A stretch of DNA of 7,201 bases, taken from contig JAGBFE010000066.1 of NCBI GenBank assembly GCA_018109965.1, positions 1 to 7,201 on the forward strand, given 5' to 3'. Both the position numbers and the translations under genes were made by a program. Of this stretch, positions 1 through 6,404 are shown in pieces (the stretch's first letter is position 1; every line of letters begins with the position of its first letter). This DNA is from Oscillospiraceae bacterium. GTDB lineage: Bacteria; Bacillota_A; Clostridia; Oscillospirales; Ruminococcaceae. Below the pieces are notes generated by a model. The model saw only the letters and a program-made list of their open reading frames with translations. It ran no database searches and was not told the origin of the DNA.

Positions 1-530
1 AACTTGGCGGTCTTTTATCCGACGCACTGGCCGAAAGCCTTGGTCTTGATGTAATGCTGCTTGGTTCAGGCAGCGTGCGCACAGAGCAGATGGGCCCGCT
101 GGTTGTATATCAGGACCTTGTTGAATGTTTCCCTTACGACGATGCAACATATATGCTTACAGTTACAGGCGGACAGTTCAAGCGCATGATGCAATTTATG
201 CTGCGTGACGGTGTATGGAAGGGCGAACACTGCGAGTTCTATCAGCTTTCAAAACGAGTAAAAATTGTATATGACATACCAAACAGCAAAATTCTGGAAT
301 TTAAATTTGACGATGAAGACCTTGATGATGACAGACTGCTGCGCATAGGTTTACAGACGTTCCATTTAAACAATTTTACAGAGTTCTTCAATGTTCCTAT
401 TGCTGAAGTTGATGCAATCAAAAAACCTACTGTTGTAACCACATCTACAAGAGATGTTCTTGAAGAATATCTTGCAACACATCAGCACCTTGACCGCGAA
501 ATCGACGGCAGACTGACACTTATCAGATAA
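1..530 (+). CDS. 5'-nucleotidase / UshA-family protein, C-terminal part only (5' end outside window)
   Basis: The reading frame is open from the window edge (first full codon at position 3) to TAA at 528-530, giving 175 visible residues. They align without a gap to residues 314-488 of the next gene, and I count roughly 55% identity by eye. The segment is the family's C-terminal nucleotide-binding domain: an LGGLLSDAL helix, a GSGSVRTE loop that matches the substrate-binding Gly/Arg loop, a DLVECFPYDD segment, and the ending DGRLTLIR. The N-terminal metallophosphatase half, which would show catalytic residues and any signal peptide, is outside the window. Members of this family hydrolyse nucleoside 5'-phosphates, nucleotide sugars or cyclic nucleotides; the substrate cannot be read here. 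A 72-base gap with no clear terminator separates it from its paralogue, so the two may be co-transcribed. An ATG at position 54 is internal and not the real start. Confidence 0.88.
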   Translation, partial: LGGLLSDALAESLGLDVMLLGSGSVRTEQMGPLVVYQDLVECFPYDDATYMLTVTGGQFKRMMQFMLRDGVWKGEHCEFYQLSKRVKIVYDIPNSKILEFKFDDEDLDDDRLLRIGLQTFHLNNFTEFFNVPIAEVDAIKKPTVVTTSTRDVLEEYLATHQHLDREIDGRLTLIR

Positions 531-587
531 CATACCATCTGTGGCGGCAAATCACCGATATACAAAACACTCTGAAATGCTTTGACA

Positions 588-596
588 AAGGAGGTG
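588..596 (+). promoter_or_regulatory. Shine-Dalgarno site that sets the start of the second nucleotidase
   Basis: AAGGAGGTG lies 6 bases before ATG 603. The frame is also open from an in-frame TTG at 582, but that codon lies upstream of this ribosome site and has no good site of its own. ATG 603 is therefore the start. Confidence 0.85.
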
Positions 597-602
597 GATT
601 TT

Positions 603-2069
603 ATGGACAGATACAAAAAACTCACACTTTTGCACTCCAACGATATGCACGGGGATTTTCTGGCAGAAGATGCTGACAACAGCCTTGTGGGCGGCGTAAG
701 TATGCTGTCGGGCTATGTTGACAAGGTAAGGCGTGAAGAAAAAAGCACCCTTTACTGCATTGCAGGGGATATGTTCCGCGGCTCGGTTATCGACAGCGAA
801 TTCCGCGGCATAAGCACCATAGAGATTATGAACGCCCTTGCACCTGATGTGGTGACCCTTGGCAACCACGAAACCGACTACGGCGTGGCACATCTGCTGT
901 TTCTTGAAAAATGCGCAAAGTTCCCCATCATCAATGCAAACCTGTACATAAAATCCAACTTTGCAAGGCTGTTCAGACCTCATATCGTAAAGGAAATTGA
1001 CGGTATGAAGATACTGTTTATCGGTATCATCACCCAAGCAGTTATGAAATCCACAAAAAATGACACTGCGGTGGGCAGCTTTTTAGATATATACGATGCA
1101 GCGGCAGAAATCGGGCGCATCTGCAACACCTACAACGCAACAGATATCGACCTGACAGTGCTGCTGACACATATCGGCTTTGAGGAAGACAAAGCCCTTG
1201 CTGCACAGCTTGACCCCGCCTGGGGCGCGGATGTCATCATCGGCGGTCACAGCCACACCTTTATCGAACAGCCTGCAGTGGTAAACAACATTCTTATCGT
1301 GCAGGCGGGCACAGGCACCGACATTATCGGCCGTTTTGACATTGTGGTGGACACAGCTGAAAACCGCGTGCACAGCTGGCAGTGGCAGGCAGTACCGATA
1401 AACAGTGCAAACTGCCCAAGGGATGAAGAAATCGAAACGGTGCTTGCATCCTATAAAAACCATACCGATGCAAAGTACAACCGTATCATCACCCGTATGG
1501 CACGCAGACTGACACACCCAGACCGATTCAGAGAAACCGAACTCGGTGGCCTGTTTGCAGATATTCTTGCACAAAGCCTTGGCCTTGATATAATGCTGGT
1601 GGTCAGCGGCAGCATCCGCACCGAAAGCATGGGGCCACTTGTGATGTACAAAGACCTTGTTGAAACTTTCCCGTACGACAGTGCCGTGTATCTGCTTAAA
1701 ATAAACGGTGCACAGTTAAAACGGATGATACTGTATATGTTACGGGATGAAATATGGCAGGGTGTGCACTCCAGCTTTTCACAGCTGTCGGGCAGACTTA
1801 AAGTGGTTTATGACATACCGCACAGCACAATGACCACCTTTGAGTTTGACGGCGTGCCGATAACAGACAAACAGCTGTTCACCATTGGCGTACAGCAGTA
1901 TCAGTACAGCAACTTCAAAAAAATATTTGATGTGGAACTTGACGAAATTGAGGCAAACGGCAAGGCAAGAATAGTTGCAACATCAATAACAGATGTGCTT
2001 GAAGAATATCTTGCTTCCCACGGGCTTATTGACCACAAAACCGACGGCAGACTGACCCTTGTCAGATAA
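603..2069 (+). CDS. Cytoplasmic UshA-like bifunctional metallophosphatase / 5'-nucleotidase
   Basis: This 488-residue protein has the two-domain UshA architecture. The N-terminal calcineurin-like metallophosphatase domain keeps every metal-site motif: NDMHG (D14, H16), GDMFRG (D56), GNHE (N88, H89), LLTHIG (H190) and GGHSH (H216, H218). The C-terminal 5'-nucleotidase domain starts near residue 290 and contains ETELGGLFADIL and the SGSIRTE loop (R339). Family members use two metal ions to cleave nucleotides, nucleotide sugars or 2',3'-cyclic nucleotides. The N-terminus (MDRYKKLTLLHS) goes straight into the first beta strand with no signal peptide. It is therefore probably cytosolic, like B. 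subtilis YunD and unlike periplasmic UshA. A role in nucleotide salvage or cleaning up cytosolic nucleotides is inferred. It sits 72 bases after its paralogue and 66 bases before the SPFH gene. The enzyme class is confident; the substrate is unknown. Confidence 0.93.
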   Translation: MDRYKKLTLLHSNDMHGDFLAEDADNSLVGGVSMLSGYVDKVRREEKSTLYCIAGDMFRGSVIDSEFRGISTIEIMNALAPDVVTLGNHETDYGVAHLLFLEKCAKFPIINANLYIKSNFARLFRPHIVKEIDGMKILFIGIITQAVMKSTKNDTAVGSFLDIYDAAAEIGRICNTYNATDIDLTVLLTHIGFEEDKALAAQLDPAWGADVIIGGHSHTFIEQPAVVNNILIVQAGTGTDIIGRFDIVVDTAENRVHSWQWQAVPINSANCPRDEEIETVLASYKNHTDAKYNRIITRMARRLTHPDRFRETELGGLFADILAQSLGLDIMLVVSGSIRTESMGPLVMYKDLVETFPYDSAVYLLKINGAQLKRMILYMLRDEIWQGVHSSFSQLSGRLKVVYDIPHSTMTTFEFDGVPITDKQLFTIGVQQYQYSNFKKIFDVELDEIEANGKARIVATSITDVLEEYLASHGLIDHKTDGRLTLVR

Positions 2070-2089
2070 CCGTCAGTGCAAATTATAAA
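2059..2089 (+). promoter_or_regulatory. Possible sigma-A-type promoter before the SPFH gene
   Basis: TTGTCA (2059-2064, one change from TTGACA) is followed after 19 bases by TATAAA (2084-2089). The -35 lies in the last codons of the nucleotidase gene. The rest of the 66-base gap is very AT-rich and contains a TATAAA-A-TTTATA inverted repeat (2091-2103), with another TATAAA at 2102-2107. The long spacer weakens the call. It is the best candidate in the gap, and a change in gene function here makes a new transcription start plausible. Confidence 0.25.
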
Positions 2090-2135
2090 ATATAAAATTT
2101 ATATAAACTTTTCCGCATTATGAAAGGAGATTACT

Positions 2136-3503
2136 ATGGGACTTATCAAAGCAGCATTAGGCTCAGCAGGCGGCGTACTGGCTGACCAGTGGAAAGACTA
2201 TTTTTATTGCGAATCACTTCCTGCAGATGTACTTATCAGCAAAGGCCACAAGAGAAATTCCGGCCGCAGCAGCAACACAAAAGGCAGTGACAACATCATC
2301 TCCAACGGCTCTGTAATCAACATCAACGAAGGTCAGGCCATGATTATAGTCGAAAGCGGCAAAATCGTTGACCTGTGTGCAGAACCGGGTGAATACACAT
2401 ACGACACATCAACCGAACCGTCCCTTTTCCAGGGCGACCTCAAAGGCAACATCTCTGCAGTGTTTGACCAGATCGGCAAGCGTTTTACTTTTGGCGGCGA
2501 AGCACCAAAAGACCAGAGAATATATTTCTTCAACACAAAAGAGGTTATGGGCAATAAATACGGAACACCAAGCCCTGTGCCATTCCGCGTTGTTGACCAG
2601 CGCGCAGGCATCGATATCGACATTGGTCTGCGCTGTTTCGGCGAATACAGCTTCAAGGTTGTAAACCCGATGCTTCTTTACAAAAACGTAGCAGGCAATG
2701 TGGAACAGGATTTCACACGCCAGCAGCTTGAAAGCCAGATGAGAACCGAACTTCTCACAGCTTTGCAGCCTGCATTTTCAAGAATTTCTGCAATGGGCAT
2801 CCGCTACTCCGCAGTGCCGGGCCACACAAAAGAACTTGCAGACATCCTGCGCGAAGAACTCGCACCAAGCTGGGGCGACAGAATGGGCATTGAAATTGAA
2901 AAAATCGGTATGAGCTCCATCAAGGCAAGTGAAGAAGATGAAGCAATGCTTAAAGATATGCAGCGTGCAGCAGCATACACAGATCCTAATCTCGCAATGG
3001 CATACACAGTTGCAAGCCGCGGCAAGGCAATGCAGGATGCTGCAAACAACGCAGCAGGCGCAGCAACAGGCTTTATGGGCCTTGGCATGATGAACGGCAT
3101 GGGTAACGACGGCACAATGCAGACACTGTATCAGATGCAGCAGAACCAGCAGGCACAGCAGGCTGTTATCAACCCTGCGCATCAGGCAGCAGTACAGAAC
3201 GGCCCTGGTATGACACCTCCGTCACAGCCTGCCCCAAACAGCTGGAAATGCAGCTGCGGTGCTGTTAACACAGGTAAATTCTGTGCTGAATGCGGCAGCC
3301 CAAAACCTGCAGAAGAAGGCTGGACATGTGCTTGCGGTGCTGTAAACAAAGGCAAGTTCTGCCCTGAATGCGGTGCAAAAAAACCTGCAGGTGTTCCGGT
3401 ATACAAATGTGACAAATGCGGCTGGGAACCTGAAAAAGGCGTAACACCACCAAAATTCTGTCCTGAATGCGGCGACAGATTTGACGACGGCGACATCATT
3501 TAA
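2136..3503 (+). CDS. ydjI: SPFH/band-7 domain protein with three C-terminal zinc ribbons (YdjI-like)
   Basis: The 455 residues fall into four parts. The first is an N-terminal amphipathic stretch (MGLIKAALGSAGGVLADQWK) typical of the YdjI group. The second is an SPFH/stomatin-like domain of about residues 36-270, containing GSVININEGQ and EPGEYTYD. The third is an Ala/Gln/Met-rich segment (about 275-365). The fourth is three Cys4 modules: C372/C374/C383/C386, C398/C400/C409/C412 and C425/C428/C442/C445. The first two use CxC knuckles and are near-duplicates; the third is rubredoxin-like (CDKCGW...CPECG). There is no clear membrane-spanning helix, so binding to the inner face of the membrane is probably through the N-terminus or partners. 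In B. subtilis, YdjI is recruited by YdjG/YdjH and links PspA to the membrane. Start ATG 2136 follows AAAGGAG (2123-2129). Relatives of YdjG and YdjH lie downstream, which supports the call. Confidence 0.9.
   Translation: MGLIKAALGSAGGVLADQWKDYFYCESLPADVLISKGHKRNSGRSSNTKGSDNIISNGSVININEGQAMIIVESGKIVDLCAEPGEYTYDTSTEPSLFQGDLKGNISAVFDQIGKRFTFGGEAPKDQRIYFFNTKEVMGNKYGTPSPVPFRVVDQRAGIDIDIGLRCFGEYSFKVVNPMLLYKNVAGNVEQDFTRQQLESQMRTELLTALQPAFSRISAMGIRYSAVPGHTKELADILREELAPSWGDRMGIEIEKIGMSSIKASEEDEAMLKDMQRAAAYTDPNLAMAYTVASRGKAMQDAANNAAGAATGFMGLGMMNGMGNDGTMQTLYQMQQNQQAQQAVINPAHQAAVQNGPGMTPPSQPAPNSWKCSCGAVNTGKFCAECGSPKPAEEGWTCACGAVNKGKFCPECGAKKPAGVPVYKCDKCGWEPEKGVTPPKFCPECGDRFDDGDII
3243..3389 (+). repeat. 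In-gene tandem duplication of a zinc-ribbon module
   Basis: Two 69-base units (3243-3311 and 3321-3389), separated by 9 bases, encode 23-residue zinc ribbons with 17 identical residues. The shared pattern is W-x-C-x-CGAVN-x-GKFC-x-ECG followed by KPA. Differences are spread over first, second and third codon positions, so the duplication is old rather than a recent copy. Confidence 0.8.
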
Positions 3504-3550
3504 TACTCGCTTTATCCTTCTTTAATCATAAAGAGATAAATATTTTTGTT

Positions 3551-3608
3551 GTCTGATAAAGCTATGCTGTATGCGGCAACGGACTGCGTGCGGCATAGCC
3601 TGTCAGAC
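3551..3608 (+). other. Long imperfect RNA hairpin in the leader of the DUF4428 gene
   Basis: GTCTGA (3551-3556) pairs with TCAGAC (3603-3608). T3557-G3602 and A3558-T3601 extend this lower stem, followed by a 2x1 internal loop. A 14-pair upper stem follows (3561-3574 with 3586-3592 and 3593-3599), closing an 11-base loop (3575-3585). In all there are about 22 pairs, four of them G-T. No T-run follows on either strand, so it does not look like an intrinsic terminator. It ends 8 bases before the Shine-Dalgarno sequence. CTTTATC (3510-3516) could instead pair with GATAAAG (3555-3561) and open the base of the hairpin. It could be an RNA-processing or stability element, a regulatory leader, or a remnant of a palindromic repeat. 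Confidence 0.65.
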
Positions 3609-3617
3609 TTATCCACA
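3609..3617 (+). promoter_or_regulatory. Perfect match to the DnaA-box consensus TTATCCACA
   Basis: TTATCCACA starts on the base after the hairpin and ends on the first base of the Shine-Dalgarno sequence AAGGAGG (3617-3623). It matches the high-affinity DnaA box exactly. Only one box is present and no replication gene is nearby, so this is not an origin. A lone box could be a DnaA regulatory site or chance: about 5% for one 9-mer in this length on both strands, assuming equal base frequencies. Confidence 0.3.
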
Positions 3618-3628
3618 AGGAGGCAACT

Positions 3629-4408
3629 ATGGGACTTTTTGATAAAATTTTTGAAAAGAAAATATGCTCAATCTGCGGCGGCGAAATTGGTCTTTTGGGC
3701 AACAGAAAACTGGAAGACGGCAACTGCTGCAAAACCTGTGCAGCAAAGCTTTCGCCATTCTTCAGCGACAGACGCTCCAGCACAGTGGAAGAAATCAAAC
3801 AACAGCTGGAATACCGCGAAGCAAACAAAGCTGAAGTTGCAAAATTCAACACAACCCGTGTTATCGGCGGCGACAACACAAAAATCTACATTGATGAAAA
3901 CGCACGCAGATTTGTGGTTACATCTTCACGCAACCTGGCTGATGCAAACCCGGACGTTATCGATTTTGCAATGGTAACAGGCTGCGAAATGGATATTGAC
4001 GAAGACCGCAGCGAAGAAAAACGCAAAGACAACGAAGGCAACTATGTAAGTTATATGCCTCCACGTTTTTCCTGCAGTTATGACTTCAGCTTTACAATAT
4101 TTGTAAACCACCCTTATTTCAACGAAATCAACTTCCGTCTCAACTCATCATCTGTCGAAACAACACCGGAAGGCGGTGTGCCTGCAGCACGCATCCCTGA
4201 CCCGAGAACAAACATTGAATACAGAGAATACGAACAGATGGGCAACGACATCAAAGCAATTCTCACACAGGCACGTCAGGACGCAAGAGATGAAATTGCT
4301 GCAGCAAACGCACCAAAAACTGCTGCAACCTGCCCATACTGCGGTGCAACAACAATTCCTGACGCAAATGGCTGCTGCGAATTCTGCGGTGGCGCAATGA
4401 ACGGATAA
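3629..4408 (+). CDS. DUF4428-type protein with N- and C-terminal zinc ribbons
   Basis: This 259-residue protein has no signal peptide or membrane helix. The N-terminus MGLFDKIFEKK is a short amphipathic lead into a DUF4428-like zinc ribbon: CSICGG (C13, C16) and C34-K-T-C37, with the GLLGNRKLEDG linker typical of that family. A central beta-rich domain follows (about residues 65-190: TRVIGGDNTKIYIDE, NPDVIDF, then an alternating FSCSYDFSFTIFVN stretch). It resembles the PH-like domains often found behind DUF4428, though that assignment is an inference. A helical Ala/Gln/Arg segment leads to a second ribbon, CPYCG...C250-E-F-C253 (C235, C238). The function is unknown. Cytosolic zinc-binding adaptors of this type often sit beside SPFH/YdjI-like genes. 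ATG 3629 has AAGGAGG 5 bases upstream. The next gene starts 21 bases after its stop, so they are probably co-transcribed. Confidence 0.82.
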   Translation: MGLFDKIFEKKICSICGGEIGLLGNRKLEDGNCCKTCAAKLSPFFSDRRSSTVEEIKQQLEYREANKAEVAKFNTTRVIGGDNTKIYIDENARRFVVTSSRNLADANPDVIDFAMVTGCEMDIDEDRSEEKRKDNEGNYVSYMPPRFSCSYDFSFTIFVNHPYFNEINFRLNSSSVETTPEGGVPAARIPDPRTNIEYREYEQMGNDIKAILTQARQDARDEIAAANAPKTAATCPYCGATTIPDANGCCEFCGGAMNG

Positions 4409-4429
4409 AACGAACCGGGGTGAATTACA

Positions 4430-5197
4430 GTGAAACTCAACAAAAAAATATTACTGCTTACAGCAATTTTAGCGCTTGCTTTCGCTGTAAGCGCCTGTGG
4501 CAGCACACAACCGCCTGCCGACAGCAACCCGACACAAAGCCAGTCCCAGCAACAGCAGGACGAAACTGAAAGCGCTGTGACTGAAACGGAAAGCACAGAA
4601 AAAGAAACTGACAGCACCGGTGATGAATCAGAATCAAAACAGGAAACTGTCAAGGACAAAACTGATTTTGATGCAGAAACCGCAGTCACTGCTCAGGAAA
4701 CTGACAACGGAGTAAAATACACATTCAATGCTCTGCCACAGAATGCAGATGATATCCGAGCCCTCATGGAAATACATCCACTCAGTGACAGACACAATAC
4801 AACCGCTTTCTTTATGGCAAGTCTTGTGCGGTATATTGAAGATACCGACGACGGCCTTGCAATGATTGATGTTCTCAAAGGCCCGCAGCCTTTAAGCGAC
4901 ACTGAAAAGGCATTTATCAAAGAGCGTTTCAGCGACAAAAAATATCTGCCAAAATCATATTTTGAAGGCGCTTTGCCTGAAAACAACTACGAACCCGATG
5001 CTCCGTGGACAATTGTTGTTTCTGATGAAGCTGTATCAGCTCCTGAGGGCTACAGCTATACAACAGTGTCCAGCGGCGGCGCAGACAGTCCAAGACGCGT
5101 ATGTCTGCGCATCAAAGGTGATGACCACTACCTTTGGGAGTATAACGGTGTACTGCTGGGAATACGTCTTCCTGCCGAAGAAGATCCGTGGTTATAA
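4430..5197 (+). CDS. Lipoprotein with acidic linker and conserved C-terminal domain of unknown function
   Basis: The start is GTG 4430, with GGGGTGA (4417-4423) as a moderate ribosome site. Residues 1-22 form a lipoprotein signal peptide (KKILLLTAILALAFAVSA) ending in the lipobox VSAC, so C23 is the likely lipidated residue and the protein is exported and anchored on the outer face of the membrane. Residues 24-92 are a disordered linker rich in Gln, Ser, Thr and Glu. Residues about 97-254 form a compact domain with clear landmarks: YTFNALP, GPQPLSDTEKAFIKERF, YLPKSYFEGALPENNY, SGGADSPR, YLWEY and a final AEEDPWL. I recall this pattern from a clostridial family that I believe Pfam lists as DUF6935; the number is from memory. 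No enzymatic motif is visible. It is probably co-transcribed with the DUF4428 gene and ends just before a strong terminator. Confidence 0.87.
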   Translation: MKLNKKILLLTAILALAFAVSACGSTQPPADSNPTQSQSQQQQDETESAVTETESTEKETDSTGDESESKQETVKDKTDFDAETAVTAQETDNGVKYTFNALPQNADDIRALMEIHPLSDRHNTTAFFMASLVRYIEDTDDGLAMIDVLKGPQPLSDTEKAFIKERFSDKKYLPKSYFEGALPENNYEPDAPWTIVVSDEAVSAPEGYSYTTVSSGGADSPRRVCLRIKGDDHYLWEYNGVLLGIRLPAEEDPWL

Positions 5198-5201
5198 AAA
5201 C

Positions 5202-5227
5202 AAAAAGGGGGCTTCGGCTCCCTTTTT
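5202..5227 (+). terminator. Strong intrinsic terminator with UUCG tetraloop
   Basis: The left arm AAAAAGGGGGC (5202-5212) pairs with GCTCCCTTTTT (5217-5227) across a TTCG loop closed by C-G, the very stable cUUCGg fold. All 11 positions pair, with one G-T wobble. The right arm ends in five T, and the left arm begins with five A, so it could also act on the opposite strand. It lies 4 bases after the lipoprotein stop and separates the upstream genes from the YdjG-like gene. Confidence 0.9.
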
Positions 5228-5272
5228 ATGATTTGAAAACAATAAACTTTATATATAAAGGAGGTTGACTGA

Positions 5273-6391
5273 ATGGCAACTCAGGTAACCAACTATCAAT
5301 GTCCTGCCTGCACAGGCCCGCTGCATTTTGTGGGCGAAAGCGGCCTGCTGGAATGTGACTACTGCCAGAGCCGCTATGCAATAGAGGAAATTGACAAGGA
5401 ATATGCTGCCAAAAACAAACAGGCAGAAGAAAATTTTGAAAAGGCACAGCAGAATGCCGAGCGTGAACAGACCTGGTGGGATATGTCGGGTCTCAGCGAC
5501 CAGTGGGGTGCGGACGGTGAAAAAATCAAAGCCTATTCCTGTCCGTCCTGCGCAGCAGAAATCATCTGCGATAACACCACAGCGGCAACAAGCTGTCCGT
5601 ACTGCGGCAACCCTACAGTTGTACCTGGGCAGTTTGGCGGAGATTTGAAACCGGACTATGTTATTCCGTTTAAACTCAGCCACGAAGACGCAAAAAAAGC
5701 CCTTAAATCCTACTATAAAGGCAAAAAATTCCTGCCAAAGGAATTTACCGCCAAAAACAAAATAAGCGAAATCAAGGGCGTGTATGTTCCGTTCTGGCTG
5801 TTTGACTGTGTTGCCGATGCTGACATCACCTTTGACGGCACCACTGCGATAACCACAAAACAGGGTGACTACAATGTGACCACCACATCACATTACGACA
5901 TTTACCGCAGCGGCCGCGTGCCGTTTAACAACATCCCTGTTGACGCATCCAAAAACATGCCCGATACACATATGGATGCCATCGAGCCTTTTGATTTCAG
6001 ACAGATGAAACCGTTTTCAATGTCCTATCTGCCGGGCTTTTATGCTGAACGATACGGCCAGAGTGCACAGGAAAGCATTGAAAGGGCAGAAACCCGTGCC
6101 GAAAACACCACTATCGAAACATTGCGCGGCGACATTGTGGGCTTTGCCGGCTGCACCATAAAGGACAAAAACATATATTTGGAACGCGGCAAGGTAAAAT
6201 ACGCACTGCTGCCAGTATATATGCTGACAACCAAATACAACGGGCAGGATTATCTGTTTGCAATGAACGGCCAGAGCGGCAAGTTCATTGGCAATCTGCC
6301 TGTGGACAAAAAGAAATACTGGACTTATTTTCTCGGCATAGCCGCATCCGTCACAGCTGTGGTGGGCACTGCGATGATGCTGCTCTTGTAA
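5273..6391 (+). CDS. ydjG: Double zinc-ribbon, tail-anchored membrane protein (YdjG-like)
   Basis: The 372-residue protein opens with two zinc ribbons: C10-P-A-C13 with C28-D-Y-C31, and C90-P-S-C93 with C108-P-Y-C111. Between them is a charged, probably coiled-coil stretch (about 38-66). A long domain follows (about 120-340) with the family pattern DYVIPFKLSHEDAKKAL, KGKKFLPKEF and GVYVPFWLFD. The only hydrophobic helix is at the extreme C-terminus (about 352-372), preceded by KKK, so the bulk of the protein faces the cytosol. Database annotation often mislabels such proteins as primosomal protein N' or TFIIB-type zinc ribbon; no helicase motif is present. In B. subtilis, YdjG works with YdjH to hold YdjI and PspA at the membrane. 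ATG 5273 has AAAGGAGGT (5257-5265) 7 bases upstream. The TPM gene follows after 13 bases, so G and H form an operon. Confidence 0.9.
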   Translation: MATQVTNYQCPACTGPLHFVGESGLLECDYCQSRYAIEEIDKEYAAKNKQAEENFEKAQQNAEREQTWWDMSGLSDQWGADGEKIKAYSCPSCAAEIICDNTTAATSCPYCGNPTVVPGQFGGDLKPDYVIPFKLSHEDAKKALKSYYKGKKFLPKEFTAKNKISEIKGVYVPFWLFDCVADADITFDGTTAITTKQGDYNVTTTSHYDIYRSGRVPFNNIPVDASKNMPDTHMDAIEPFDFRQMKPFSMSYLPGFYAERYGQSAQESIERAETRAENTTIETLRGDIVGFAGCTIKDKNIYLERGKVKYALLPVYMLTTKYNGQDYLFAMNGQSGKFIGNLPVDKKKYWTYFLGIAASVTAVVGTAMMLLL

Positions 6392-6404
6392 AGGAGGGCA
6401 AACC

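Noticed and set aside
582..602. TTG 582 as the start of the second nucleotidase
   Set aside because: The strong Shine-Dalgarno sequence (588-596) lies downstream of it and is well spaced for ATG 603. The extra seven residues add nothing recognisable.
552..1037. Minus-strand open frame of 161 codons opposite the second nucleotidase
   Set aside because: It lies over an unmistakable family gene with intact motifs, has no ribosome site, and its product has biased, Cys/His-rich composition typical of an antisense shadow.
2778..3182. Minus-strand Cys-rich open frame opposite the SPFH gene
   Set aside because: The cysteines arise from the complement of GCA-rich codons (Ala/Gln-rich segment of the real gene). 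No start signal or domain is visible.
3551..3608. Reading the long hairpin as a rho-independent terminator for the SPFH gene
   Set aside because: No T-run follows it on the plus strand (the next bases are TTATCCACA), and on the minus strand it would be followed by an A-rich tract. The stem also contains an internal loop and several G-T pairs.
3609..3617. Replication origin at the DnaA box
   Set aside because: There is only one box, with no cluster, no AT-rich unwinding element beside it, and no dnaA, dnaN or plasmid replication gene in the window.
3546..3977. Plus-strand open frame overlapping the DUF4428 start in another frame
   Set aside because: It starts inside the hairpin leader without a ribosome site and ends inside the DUF4428 gene, which has AAGGAGG, Cys motifs and a full-length frame.
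4276..4689. Minus-strand Ser/Val-rich open frame of 137 codons opposite the lipoprotein linker
   Set aside because: It is the complement of the low-complexity Glu/Thr/Ser linker, and its composition follows from that. It crosses two real genes.
5233..5259. TTGAAA ... TATAAA as a promoter for the YdjG-like gene
   Set aside because: The spacer is only 15 bases, and the -10 would overlap the Shine-Dalgarno sequence (5257-5265). The transcript would start inside or after the ribosome site and could not use it.
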